Of a stretch of 25,581 nt of DNA, positions 1 through 6,515 are shown piece after piece. The position numbers were made by a program, and so were the translations under genes. The DNA is taken from NCBI GenBank assembly GCA_965226045.1, contig CBDDBU010000009.1, forward strand, positions 1-25,581. The letters are read 5' to 3'. The stretch's first letter is position 1; every line of letters begins with the position of its first letter. This DNA is from CBDDBU01 sp965226045 (GTDB lineage: Bacteria > Pseudomonadota > Alphaproteobacteria > VGEJ01). The notes under the pieces were generated by a model, which was not told the origin of the DNA, searched no databases, and was given only the letters and a program-made list of their open reading frames with translations.

Positions 1-210
1 TTCCAGCATCCGATCCAGCGCGTCCCGCCACGGACCCAGCTTCGGCATCGGCTGCACCCGCCGCTCGTAGCTGAACGCCGTCGCTCCCGACCGGATCACC
101 TTGCGAACCGTGTTCCGCGACACCTTCACGTCGCGGACGATCTCCTTGATCGGCTTGTTCCTGCCGAAATACTCCCGCCGAATCCGCGCTATCGTCTCCA
201 CAACCAGCAT
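1..210 (-). CDS. istA: IS21-family transposase IstA, N-terminal fragment (partial)
   Basis: The 70 visible codons start at an ATG (210) behind a GAGG-type ribosome binding site and stay open to the window edge. The protein begins MLVVETIARIRREYFG and continues with an HTH stretch containing IKEIVRD and SRNTVRKVIR, then YERR and PKLGPW. These are the hallmarks of the IstA N-terminal helix-turn-helix, which binds the terminal repeats. The DDE catalytic domain and the IstB ATPase helper should lie to the left of the window. Nothing suggests the visible part is broken. Confident on family, without judgement on whether the whole element is intact. Confidence 0.85.
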   Translation of the reverse strand, partial: MLVVETIARIRREYFGRNKPIKEIVRDVKVSRNTVRKVIRSGATAFSYERRVQPMPKLGPWRDALDRMLE

Positions 211-263
211 CCCCCATCACCTCGTCCGTCCAAAACGAGGTGCCATGGACCAGCATGGTTCAG

Positions 264-310
264 GGGGTCAAAGTTGGACGCCGATCACCCCGCAACCGGG
301 GTCAACATTG
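264..310. repeat. IS21 subterminal repeats
   Basis: There are two similar 13-base motifs about 34 bp apart (GGGGTCAAAGTTG at 264-276, GGGGTCAACATTG at 298-310). A small inverted CCCC/GGGG pair sits between them. IS21 elements carry repeated transposase-binding sites inside their ends, and this matches that pattern in position and spacing. Confidence 0.5.
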
Positions 311-324
311 CAGGCCGTTCCACA

Positions 325-457
325 CCGGAGGGTCGTCAAAAGCGCTCACGGCCATCCTCAGGGCTCCTAGGGGCAACAAAATCGCGCAGCGTGATTGCTA
401 TTTGATTGCTAGAACTAAAGAGGCAGCCTCGCGACTACCTTTAGGTCCTTGAAAAGA
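325..457. other. Non-coding gap between IS21 end and tRNA-Gly
   Basis: No credible coding region is seen. A short direct repeat GATTGCTA occurs twice around 395-412. The last 14 bases before the tRNA (CCTTGAAAAGATGG when the CCA end is included) recur exactly beside tRNA-Phe at 12928-12941. Confidence 0.5.
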
Positions 458-532
458 TGGAGCGGGCGATGGGACTTGAACCCACGACCCCAACCTTGGC
501 AAGGTTGTGCTCTACCACTGAGCTACGCCCGC
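458..532 (-). tRNA. tRNA-Gly (GCC)
   Basis: Read on the minus strand, this folds as a standard 75-nt tRNA with an encoded CCA end. Acceptor stem GCGGGCG/CGCCCGC, D arm GCTC/GAGC, anticodon stem CAACC/GGTTG around loop TTGCCAA (anticodon GCC), and T arm with TTCAAGT all pair. It decodes GGC/GGU glycine codons. The IS1182 copy 1 insertion lies 120 bp upstream of its 5' end, so its promoter region may be shortened or replaced. Confidence 0.97.
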
Positions 533-725
533 GCGCCCGCCGATGATAGATCATGGCCGAGGCCATGCAAAGCCAAGCCAATGCCCCACGCCCCCGCATG
601 GCGTCGCGCGCTCCGGCCGCGCATCATCGGTTTCGGTTCCAACCGGGCCTAGCAGCCTGTCGGACTGAGGTCCGCGAGAATGGGTGTGGACGGATCGCGA
701 TGTGGAGAGGTCATGGGATCGAGCG

Positions 726-925
726 CCTTTCGTGAGGACACGGAGTGCGGTCGCTTGGCCGCGCGTACCGCAGGGTGAGTATACTCTTATGCCCTCTCGT
801 GAGGGCACGAAGTACGTTCGCTTGCTCGCGCGTGCCGCAAGGCGAGCATACTCTTATTCCTTTTCGCGAGGTACGGAGTCCGGCCGCCTGCTCAAGCGTA
901 TTGCAAGGTGAACATTCTCTTTATG
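726..925 (-). repeat. Three tandem 66-67 bp repeats at the 3' end of IS1182 copy 1
   Basis: Units 726-791, 792-858 and 859-925 align along their whole length as degenerate head-to-tail copies. Read on the minus strand, each begins with an ATG- or ATA-like start, then CTC/TTC-ACC-TTG/CTG-like codons, and ends with a CCTC-NCGA-NAGG hairpin followed by AATAAGAGT or CATAAGAGT. The middle unit's hairpin is perfect (GCCCTC-ACGA-GAGGGC). The transposase C-terminus and stop codon lie inside the first unit in reading direction, so the tail looks like serial duplication of the gene's own end. Confidence 0.8.
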
Positions 926-2250
926 TTCCAGGCCAGGGTCACCAGGTTCCATTCGCCCGTGACCTTGTCCAGGCCGCGTAGCGAGAACTGGCGGAAGCCC
1001 ATGGCCGATTTGATGATGCCGAACACCGGTTCCGGCGTTTGCTTGCGCAGGGCGTAGAGTTGCCGGCCCTCGGGCGTCGCCAGTCGATGTGTCATCGCTT
1101 CCAGCGGCGTCGGGTTCTCCGGGGGCGGCGGCGCGCCGGCGAAGCGGTCCTTCCAGGAGAGATGATGGCGTTCCCGGCCGGGCGTGATCAACGGCGCGAT
1201 CTCGGCCTCGGCGCAGGCGTTCACGTTGGCCTCGCTGAAGTAGCCGCTGTCCGCCAGCAGGGTCTCGGGCGCGCCCAGCGCCTCGGGAAGGCGGGCGAGC
1301 GCTTCCAGCGCCGGCTCGATTTGCCGCTTGTCGTTGGGGGCCTGGACCACGTCGTTGGTGACCACCAGCAGGCTGTCGGCCGCCACCAGGGCTTGGGCGT
1401 TGTAGGCCTGTTCGAAGCCGCCGCCGGCCACCGGCATGATGCGCGAGTCCGCGTCGGTCAGATTGACCTGGTCCTTCGGCCCGGGCCCGGCCACCGGCGG
1501 CTCGGGTGGACGGCCGCCCGGCTTGCGGCCCGTCTTCTCGGCCTTCTCCGCGCGCGCCTCGAGCTTCGCCTCGTACTCGGCCCGTTCCCGCTCAAGGCGT
1601 TCGCGCGCCCGCGCCTCGATCACCGCCTTAGCCTCGGCGATGCGGGCCAGACGATCCTCGCGCCGGGCCAGTTCCTCGGGCACCGACATCCCGTCGGGCA
1701 CATCCGCCCCATCGGCCGCCTCCGCCAACGCCATCAACTCCGCCACCTCGGCCTTCAACCGGGCTTCGAGCTCGCAGGCGTGTTTCCACGACAGCGCGCT
1801 GTGCCGGCTCGCGTTGGCGTGCACCTTGGTGCCGTCCAGCGCCACCGTGCCGAGCTTCAGCACCCCGGCTTCCCGGGCCAGCAGCAGCACCTCGACGAAC
1901 AGCCCTTCGATCCGGTCGAGAAAACGCCGCCGGAACGCGGCGATGGTATCGTGGTCGGGATGATCGTTGGCCGCGATGAAGCGGAAAGCGACAGAATCAT
2001 AGGTCGCGCGCTCCAACTTGCGGCTCGAAAACACCCCCGTGGCGTAGCCGTAGACCAGAAGCCCCAGCAGCATGCTCGGGTGATAGGACGCCGAGCCCGA
2101 GCCGCGATAGGCCTTCACGAACGCCGAGAGGTCCAACTGCTCGATCACCTCGACCACGAAGCGCGCCAGATGCCGCTCGGGAAGCCATTCCTCCACCGAC
2201 GGCGGCAGCAGAAACCCCGTCTCCCGGTCGACCGGTCGGAAATTGCTCAT
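892..2250 (-). CDS. IS1182-family transposase (copy 1)
   Basis: A 452-residue transposase that cuts and joins the element ends. The N-terminal DUF772-type domain (about residues 1-120, with HPSMLLGLLVYGY and ERATYDSVAFRFI) is followed by the catalytic core. The likely DDE triad is D139 (VALDGTK), D334 (LADSGYFSE) and E407 (EPVFGIIK). A highly charged Arg/Glu/Ala coiled-coil insertion spans roughly 155-245. The start chosen is the ATG with GGAGG just upstream rather than an in-frame ATG ten codons earlier. The protein is identical in all three copies in this window. The last codons (FTLQYA) lie in the first of three tandem repeats that continue past the stop. Confidence 0.93.
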   Translation of the reverse strand: MSNFRPVDRETGFLLPPSVEEWLPERHLARFVVEVIEQLDLSAFVKAYRGSGSASYHPSMLLGLLVYGYATGVFSSRKLERATYDSVAFRFIAANDHPDHDTIAAFRRRFLDRIEGLFVEVLLLAREAGVLKLGTVALDGTKVHANASRHSALSWKHACELEARLKAEVAELMALAEAADGADVPDGMSVPEELARREDRLARIAEAKAVIEARARERLERERAEYEAKLEARAEKAEKTGRKPGGRPPEPPVAGPGPKDQVNLTDADSRIMPVAGGGFEQAYNAQALVAADSLLVVTNDVVQAPNDKRQIEPALEALARLPEALGAPETLLADSGYFSEANVNACAEAEIAPLITPGRERHHLSWKDRFAGAPPPPENPTPLEAMTHRLATPEGRQLYALRKQTPEPVFGIIKSAMGFRQFSLRGLDKVTGEWNLVTLAWNIKRMFTLQYA

Positions 2251-2370
2251 GACGGCCTCCATCACGCGCGGGCAAATCAACTGATACCATCGAATCCTAT
2301 TTCGACTCCCGGCTCAAGTCCGACAGGCTGCTAGGATAGACTCTGGCCCGATGCGGGCGTTCAGTCGGGC

Positions 2371-2399
2371 TTGACCGGACCCGCCGTCAATCACATCTA
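2371..2399 (+). promoter_or_regulatory. Candidate sigma-70 promoter of the cnoX-like gene, now cut off by IS256
   Basis: TTGACC (2371-2376) and CATCTA (2394-2399) are 17 bp apart, in the right orientation and place to have served the thioredoxin-TPR gene before the IS256 element landed between them. Only about 86 bp of original sequence survive here between two insertion sequences. The call rests on motif match alone. Confidence 0.35.
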
Positions 2400-2420
2400 A
2401 CGATCTGCGAAGGGAACGGC

Positions 2421-3870
2421 GGAGATGTCCCGGTCGATGTTGAAAAGTTGAGGTAGGTGTCGCTCTCCTGGAGCCGTTAGGCTCCGGGTGCTGCAAACCC
2501 AAGAGGGAGAACGACACCATGGGAAAGAATATCCGTAGTTCCAGTAGCCCGAAAGCCCTTGCCACCTCGTTTCCTATGCCGCCGCTGGCAGACGCGATGG
2601 ACGCAGTCCGTCTCAGCGTGGATCGGTTCTGTCTCCTGGCCGGGGTCGAGGCCTTGGCCGAGATGATGGAGGAGGACGCCACGACCGTGTGCGGGGCCCG
2701 ACATCGTCGCCATGGGAACCGTCGGGGTTATCGCTGGGGCCATACGCAGAGCGAGATCGGCTACCACGGCGGCCGCGTGAAAGTGCAGCGGCCACGGGTT
2801 CGCGACCATGCTGGCAAGGAGGTGGGTTTGGAGAGCTGGCAGGTGCTGCGCGACGGCAACCTGTTGCTCGAGTGGGCGCTCAACCTGATGGTGCTGAACG
2901 TGCCGACCCGCAAGTACCACCGCGCGGTCCGTCTGCCCGAGGGCGACCTGGCGAAAGCGCGTGGCGACGGCACCTCGAAGTCGGCCGTTTCCCGGCGCTT
3001 TGTGGCGCTGTCGCGCAAGAAGATGAAGGCCTGGCTTGCCTCGGACCTCTCGGAGCTCGACCTGCTGGTCATCCAGATCGACGGTCTGCATGTCGGCGAC
3101 CATGTCTTGGTGGCGGCGATCGGCGTCGATGGCAACGGCGACAAGCATGTCCTGGCCGTGGTCGAGGGGGCGACGGAGAACACTGTCGTCGTCCAGGCCT
3201 TGCTCGACAATCTCCTCGCCAGGGGGCTCGATCCGACGCTGCCCCGGCTGTTCATCGTCGATGGCGCGAAGGCGCTCAGCAAAGCGATCCGCAACACCTT
3301 CGGTGTGGCCGCCGCCATCCAGCGCTGCCAGGTCCACAAGGGCCGTAACATCATCGAGCGCCTGCCCCTGCATTTGCATGCGAGCGTCAAGAAGGCGCTC
3401 CGTCAGGCCTGGGACCAGGACGACGCAGACAAGGCCGAACGGCTGCTGCGCAACCTGGCCCGGCGTCTGGAGCATGAGGAACCGGGCGTCTCGGGCAGCA
3501 TCCTGGAGGGGCTGGACGAGATACTCACCGTCATCCGCCTCGGCCTGCCGCACGAACTCCGGCGCTCGCTCGCCTGCACCAACATCGTCGAGAACGCGCT
3601 CGGCACGGTGCGCCAGGTCACCCGCAACGTCAAACGCTGGAGACACGCCGAGATGGCGCTCAGATGGACCGCCGCCGGCCTGCTGGAGGCCCAGAAAACC
3701 TTCCGTCGCCTCAAGGCCTATCGTCAGCTGCCCATCCTCCGAAATGCTCTCCAGGAACACTTGAGAAAGGCTCAGGCCGACAGTGCCATTGAAACCATCA
3801 TGAAGGCAGCATAGCATCATCAACCAGCGACGCCTGCCCCACGAATTTCAACAGAGATAGGGACATCGCC
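2421..3870 (+). mobile_element. IS256-family insertion sequence (complete, 1450 bp)
   Basis: Terminal inverted repeats are imperfect (left GGAGATGTCCCGGTC, right complement GGCGATGTCCCTATC, both continuing with TGTTGAAA). The element is bracketed by a perfect 8-bp direct repeat GGAACGGC at 2413-2420 and 3871-3878, the expected IS256 target duplication. One intact transposase gene fills it. The right-hand duplication ends one base before the ATG of the next gene. Confidence 0.95.
2519..3814 (+). CDS. IS256-family (mutator-type) transposase
   Basis: A 431-residue DDE transposase of normal length for the family. The likely catalytic residues are D188 (VIQIDGLHVGDH), D248 (FIVDGAKAL) and E358 (CTNIVENALGTVRQ). 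The conserved CQVHKGRN motif (C270, H273) between the second D and the E is diagnostic of the IS256/Mutator group. It starts at an ATG behind AGGGAGAACGACACC. It appears fully intact and so could be active. Transcription reading out of its 3' end would run toward the cnoX-like gene 64 bp downstream. Confidence 0.95.
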   Translation: MGKNIRSSSSPKALATSFPMPPLADAMDAVRLSVDRFCLLAGVEALAEMMEEDATTVCGARHRRHGNRRGYRWGHTQSEIGYHGGRVKVQRPRVRDHAGKEVGLESWQVLRDGNLLLEWALNLMVLNVPTRKYHRAVRLPEGDLAKARGDGTSKSAVSRRFVALSRKKMKAWLASDLSELDLLVIQIDGLHVGDHVLVAAIGVDGNGDKHVLAVVEGATENTVVVQALLDNLLARGLDPTLPRLFIVDGAKALSKAIRNTFGVAAAIQRCQVHKGRNIIERLPLHLHASVKKALRQAWDQDDADKAERLLRNLARRLEHEEPGVSGSILEGLDEILTVIRLGLPHELRRSLACTNIVENALGTVRQVTRNVKRWRHAEMALRWTAAGLLEAQKTFRRLKAYRQLPILRNALQEHLRKAQADSAIETIMKAA

Positions 3871-3878
3871 GGAACGGC

Positions 3879-4811
3879 ATGGAAACCATCATAGGCCAAG
3901 GACCGGGCCAAGGACCGGGCCAAGGTCCGGCGTCGACCGCCGACCTGATCAAGGACAGCGACAGCCGCGGTTTCATGGCCGACGTCATCGAAGCTTCGGA
4001 CCAGGTGCCGGTGATCGTTGACTTCTGGGCCCCCTGGTGCGGGCCCTGCAAGCAGCTCGGACCGATCCTCGAAAAGGTCGTCAAGGAAGCCAACGGCAAG
4101 GTCCGCCTGGTCAAGGTCGATATCGACCAGAGCCCTGATATCGCCCAGCAGCTGAAGGTCCAGTCGATCCCGGCCGTGTTCGCCTTTCACCATCGCCAAC
4201 CGGTGGACGGCTTCGCCGGCGCTCTGCCTGAGAGCCAGGTGCGCGCATTCGTCGGGCGATTGACCGGCGATTCGGGACCGAGCCCGATCGAGCAGGCGCT
4301 CGAACAGGCGCAAGCGGCCTTTGAAAGCGGCGACTTCGGCGGCGCGGCGGCGCTGTATGGCGAGGTCCTGCGCCAATCGGCGGGCGAGCCAGCGGCGCTC
4401 GCCGGGCTCAGCCGCTGTTATGTCCAATCCGGCGATCTCGAACGGGCCGCCCAGACGCTGGCGATGGTCGCGCCCGAGCATGCCAACCACGCCGACGTGG
4501 TGAGCGCCCGGGCCTCGCTCTCGCTCGCCGAGGACACCGAGGGCAAGGCTGGCGATCTCGAGGCGTTGCAAGCCAAGGTCGATGCCGATCCCACAGACCA
4601 CCAGGCGCGCTACGACCTGGCGCTGGCGCTGATCGGCGCCAACCGACGAGCCGCGGGCATCGATGCGCTGATCGAGATCGTGCGGCGCGATCGCACATGG
4701 AATGAAGAGGCGGCGCGCAAGGAGCTGCTGCGGTTGTTCGAGGCCTTTGGACCCAAGGACGAAAATACGCTATCCGGCCGGCGCCAACTGTCGGCCCTGT
4801 TGTTCTCATAG
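3879..4811 (+). CDS. cnoX: Thioredoxin-TPR chaperedoxin (CnoX/YbbN-like)
   Basis: A 310-residue cytoplasmic protein with a thioredoxin fold (about 25-130) followed by tetratricopeptide-type helices (about 137-310), the CnoX/YbbN architecture. Family members hold oxidation-damaged proteins and pass them to chaperones. The active-site motif is WCGPC (C54, C57), so unlike E. coli CnoX, which has SXXC, it could be redox active. The N-terminus has an unusual low-complexity stretch, GQGPGQGPGQGP, encoded by three 12-bp repeats. The start ATG abuts the IS256 target duplication. The ancestral leader GAAGGGAACGGC would have given a good ribosome binding site, whereas only GGAACGGC remains now. It is the first gene of a compact plus-strand cluster, and the next gene starts about 9 bp on. 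Confidence 0.9.
   Translation: METIIGQGPGQGPGQGPASTADLIKDSDSRGFMADVIEASDQVPVIVDFWAPWCGPCKQLGPILEKVVKEANGKVRLVKVDIDQSPDIAQQLKVQSIPAVFAFHHRQPVDGFAGALPESQVRAFVGRLTGDSGPSPIEQALEQAQAAFESGDFGGAAALYGEVLRQSAGEPAALAGLSRCYVQSGDLERAAQTLAMVAPEHANHADVVSARASLSLAEDTEGKAGDLEALQAKVDADPTDHQARYDLALALIGANRRAAGIDALIEIVRRDRTWNEEAARKELLRLFEAFGPKDENTLSGRRQLSALLFS
3894..3929 (+). repeat. Three in-frame 12-bp repeats in the cnoX-like gene
   Basis: GGCCAAGGACCG occurs twice perfectly and once with one change (GGCCAAGGTCCG), directly adjacent and in frame. They encode three Gly-Gln-Gly-Pro-like units before the thioredoxin domain. Being in frame, the expansion is tolerated. Confidence 0.9.
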
Positions 4812-4820
4812 GAGGCGGGG

Positions 4821-5468
4821 TTGCGCTACCGGCGGATCGACGAACTGCCCGAGGTCATCCCGGTCTTCCCGCTGGCCGGCGCGCTTTTGTTGCCTGAAGG
4901 CGAACTGCCGCTCAACATCTTCGAGCCGCGCTACCTGGCGATGTTCGGTGACGCGATGGCCGGCGCCCGCATCATCGGCATCGTGCAACCGACCCACCCG
5001 CTCGCCCCGGCACACGAGCCCCCGATCTATCCGATCGGCTGCGCCGGCCGGATCAACGCCTACAAGAAAACCGATGACGGCCGCTTTCTCATCAACCTGG
5101 CCGGGGTGTGCCGGTTCAGTATCGTTCATGAACTCGACACCGAGGAGCCTTATCGCCTGGTGACGGCCGCCTACGAGCGATACCGCGCCGACATCGAGGG
5201 CGATACCGGGGCCGGAATCGACAGCACCGAGCTTCTTCCCGCGTTGCGCGCCTACCTCGACGCCAAGGACTTGAGCGCCGATTGGGACAGGATCGAACAG
5301 CTGCCGGGGGCCGCGCTGGTCACCTCGCTGGCGATGGCGTGCCCCTTCGCGCCGAGCGAGAAACAGGCGCTTCTGGAGGCGCCATCGCTCACCGAGCGCG
5401 GGCGGCTGATGGCCGCGCTGATGGAAATGGCGGTGCTGGAGCCCGCCGAGTCCACGCCGCTGCAGTGA
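4821..5468 (+). CDS. LON peptidase substrate-binding domain protein
   Basis: A 215-residue stand-alone relative of the N-terminal domain of Lon protease, without ATPase or peptidase parts. The start is VIPVFPLAGALLLPEG..LPLNIFEPRYL, the characteristic LAN/LON signature, followed by the conserved IGCAGRI segment. The start codon is a TTG behind a strong AGGAGG. The gene follows the cnoX-like gene by about 9 bp, as is common in Alphaproteobacteria, so the two are probably co-transcribed. Substrate binding in protein quality control is the family inference, and the precise role is unknown. Confidence 0.88.
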   Translation: MRYRRIDELPEVIPVFPLAGALLLPEGELPLNIFEPRYLAMFGDAMAGARIIGIVQPTHPLAPAHEPPIYPIGCAGRINAYKKTDDGRFLINLAGVCRFSIVHELDTEEPYRLVTAAYERYRADIEGDTGAGIDSTELLPALRAYLDAKDLSADWDRIEQLPGAALVTSLAMACPFAPSEKQALLEAPSLTERGRLMAALMEMAVLEPAESTPLQ

Positions 5469-5475
5469 AGAGCCC

Positions 5476-5644
5476 GTGAAGTGACAAACCCCGTGAAGTG
5501 ACAAACCCCGTGAAGTGACAAACCCCGTGAAGTGACAAACCCCGTGAAGTGACAAACCCCGTGAAGTGACAAACCCCGTGAAGTGACAAACCCCGTGAAG
5601 TGACAAACCCCGTGAAGTGACAAACCCCGTGAAGTGACAAACCC
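5476..5644 (+). repeat. Minisatellite: about ten tandem copies of a 17-bp unit
   Basis: The unit GTGAAGTGACAAACCCC is repeated nine times exactly, plus a tenth copy missing one C. It fills the whole space between the LON-domain gene and the Trm112-like gene. The last copy touches the ATG at 5645. On the plus strand each unit holds two TGA triplets. Because 17 is not a multiple of 3, the array stops translation in all frames. There are no spacers between units, so it is not a CRISPR. Confidence 0.97.
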
Positions 5645-5848
5645 ATGACTGGCAACCAACCCTCGGTCGATCCCAAACTTCTGGAAATTCTGGTCTGTCC
5701 ATTGACCAAGGGTCCGCTGCACTATGACCGCGAGGCCCAGGAGCTAATTAGCGAGCAGGCGGGATTGGCCTATCCGATTCGCGACGGCATCCCGATCATG
5801 CTGGTCGACGAGGCCCGGCAGATCGACGACACGCCCGGGCCGGGCTAG
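5645..5848 (+). CDS. Trm112 family (UPF0434/YcaR-like) small protein
   Basis: A 67-residue protein with the Trm112/UPF0434 signature: LLEILVCPLTKGPL near the N-terminus, then LISEQAGLAYPIRDGIPIML. The family's second metal-type cysteine region is reduced to the single CP seen here, as is usual in this bacterial branch. Eukaryotic Trm112 activates methyltransferases. The bacterial role is not established. The sequence before the ATG is the last 17-bp repeat unit, with no clear Shine-Dalgarno, so translation may be weak or depend on the repeat's GTGAAG. Confidence 0.88.
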   Translation: MTGNQPSVDPKLLEILVCPLTKGPLHYDREAQELISEQAGLAYPIRDGIPIMLVDEARQIDDTPGPG

Positions 5849-5854
5849 GCGATC

Positions 5855-6229
5855 ATGGCGGTCGGCCGCCAAGCAATGCCGATCCCGACCGAGATTCGGC
5901 TAAAAAAACAGGAAAAAGCGCTCGAGATCGACTTCAGCGACGGCCAGAGCTTCCGCTTTCCGGCTGAGTTCTTGCGCGTCGAAAGCCCATCGGCCGAAGT
6001 CCAGGGGCACGGCCCGGAGCAGAAGACGATCCTCGCCGGCCGTCGCCAGGTCGGCATCATGGACCTCGACCCGGTCGGCAATTACGCGATCCGCATCCGC
6101 TTCGACGATCTGCACGAGACCGGACTTTATTCGTGGGACTACCTCTACGAACTGGGCCAGAACCAGGAGACGCTGTGGCGCGCCTATCTCGACGCGCTCG
6201 AGGCGCGCGGACTTAGCCGCGAGCCTTGA
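5855..6229 (+). CDS. DUF971 family protein
   Basis: A 124-residue protein (118 if the internal ATG at 5876, MPIPTEIRLKK, is the true start). Family features are LEIDFSDGQSFRFPAEFLRV, then VGNYAIRIRFDDLHETGLYSWDYLYEL, typical of DUF971, a fold shared with the N-terminal domain of gamma-butyrobetaine hydroxylases and with appendages of some Mrp/ApbC proteins. A link to Fe-S cluster handling is suspected for the family but not shown here. It follows the Trm112-like gene by 6 bp, completing the plus-strand cluster. IS1182 copy 2 lies 13 bp after its stop and has removed nothing visible. Confidence 0.85.
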   Translation: MAVGRQAMPIPTEIRLKKQEKALEIDFSDGQSFRFPAEFLRVESPSAEVQGHGPEQKTILAGRRQVGIMDLDPVGNYAIRIRFDDLHETGLYSWDYLYELGQNQETLWRAYLDALEARGLSREP

Positions 6230-6315
6230 GTATGCGCCCTAGCAGCCTGTCGGACTGAGGTCCGCGAGAATGGGTGTGGACGGATCGCGATGTGGAGAGG
6301 TCATGGGATCGAGCG

Positions 6316-6515
6316 CCTTTCGTGAGGACACGGAGTGCGGTCGCTTGGCCGCGCGTACCGCAGGGTGAGTATACTCTTATGCCCTCTCGTGAGGGCACGA
6401 AGTACGTTCGCTTGCTCGCGCGTGCCGCAAGGCGAGCATACTCTTATTCCTTTTCGCGAGGTACGGAGTCCGGCCGCCTGCTCAAGCGTATTGCAAGGTG
6501 AACATTCTCTTTATG
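6316..6515 (-). repeat. Three tandem 66-67 bp repeats at the 3' end of IS1182 copy 2
   Basis: Units 6316-6381, 6382-6448 and 6449-6515 match those of copy 1 base for base. The transposase stop codon lies in the third unit in plus coordinates. Confidence 0.8.

Larger units (their letters stand above)
1..324 (-). mobile_element. IS21-family element, left end only (rest lies outside the window)
   Basis: The minus strand encodes the N-terminus of an IstA-type transposase that runs off the window edge. Upstream of it are two copies of a terminal-type repeat (plus strand GGGGTCAAAGTTG near 264 and GGGGTCAACATTG near 298), the multiple-terminal-repeat layout known for IS21 ends. The outer tip is put at the TGT read on the minus strand at 324-322, because IS21 elements usually begin with TGT. 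That boundary is an inference, since neither the other end nor a target duplication can be seen here. Confidence 0.75.
653..2330 (-). mobile_element. IS1182-family insertion sequence, copy 1 (complete, 1678 bp)
   Basis: The ends are inverted repeats, CAGCCTGTCGGACT on the left and the complement of AGTCCGACAGGCTG on the right. CTAG flanks both ends (649-652 and 2331-2334). The element carries one transposase gene on the minus strand and a 3' non-coding tail made of tandem repeats. Copy 2 looks identical over the same 1678 bp, implying very recent transposition. CTAG is palindromic, so it may be a 4-bp target duplication or the outermost part of the terminal repeat. The sequence alone does not decide this. 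Confidence 0.93.

Noticed and set aside
552..567. CATGGCC-GA-GGCCATG palindrome upstream of tRNA-Gly
   Set aside because: A 7-bp arm palindrome in GC-rich DNA is not rare, and nothing around it suggests a specific role.
1039..2334. Long open frame antisense to the IS1182 transposase (431 codons, repeated in all copies)
   Set aside because: It is a high-GC shadow of the transposase: Arg/His/Gly/Leu-rich with no domain pattern, and repeated only because the element is repeated.
2477..3823. 448-codon frame antisense to the IS256 transposase
   Set aside because: The opposite strand carries a clear DDE transposase with intact motifs, so this frame is a mirror effect of codon bias.
5476..5644. 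CRISPR array
   Set aside because: Units are directly joined with no spacers and are only 17 bp, so this is a minisatellite.
5252..5722. Minus-strand frames with a 17-residue repeat (HGVCHFTGFVTSRGLSL)
   Set aside because: They arise because the 17-bp unit has no stop in any minus frame. All three frames give the same repeat, and flanks are antisense to real genes.
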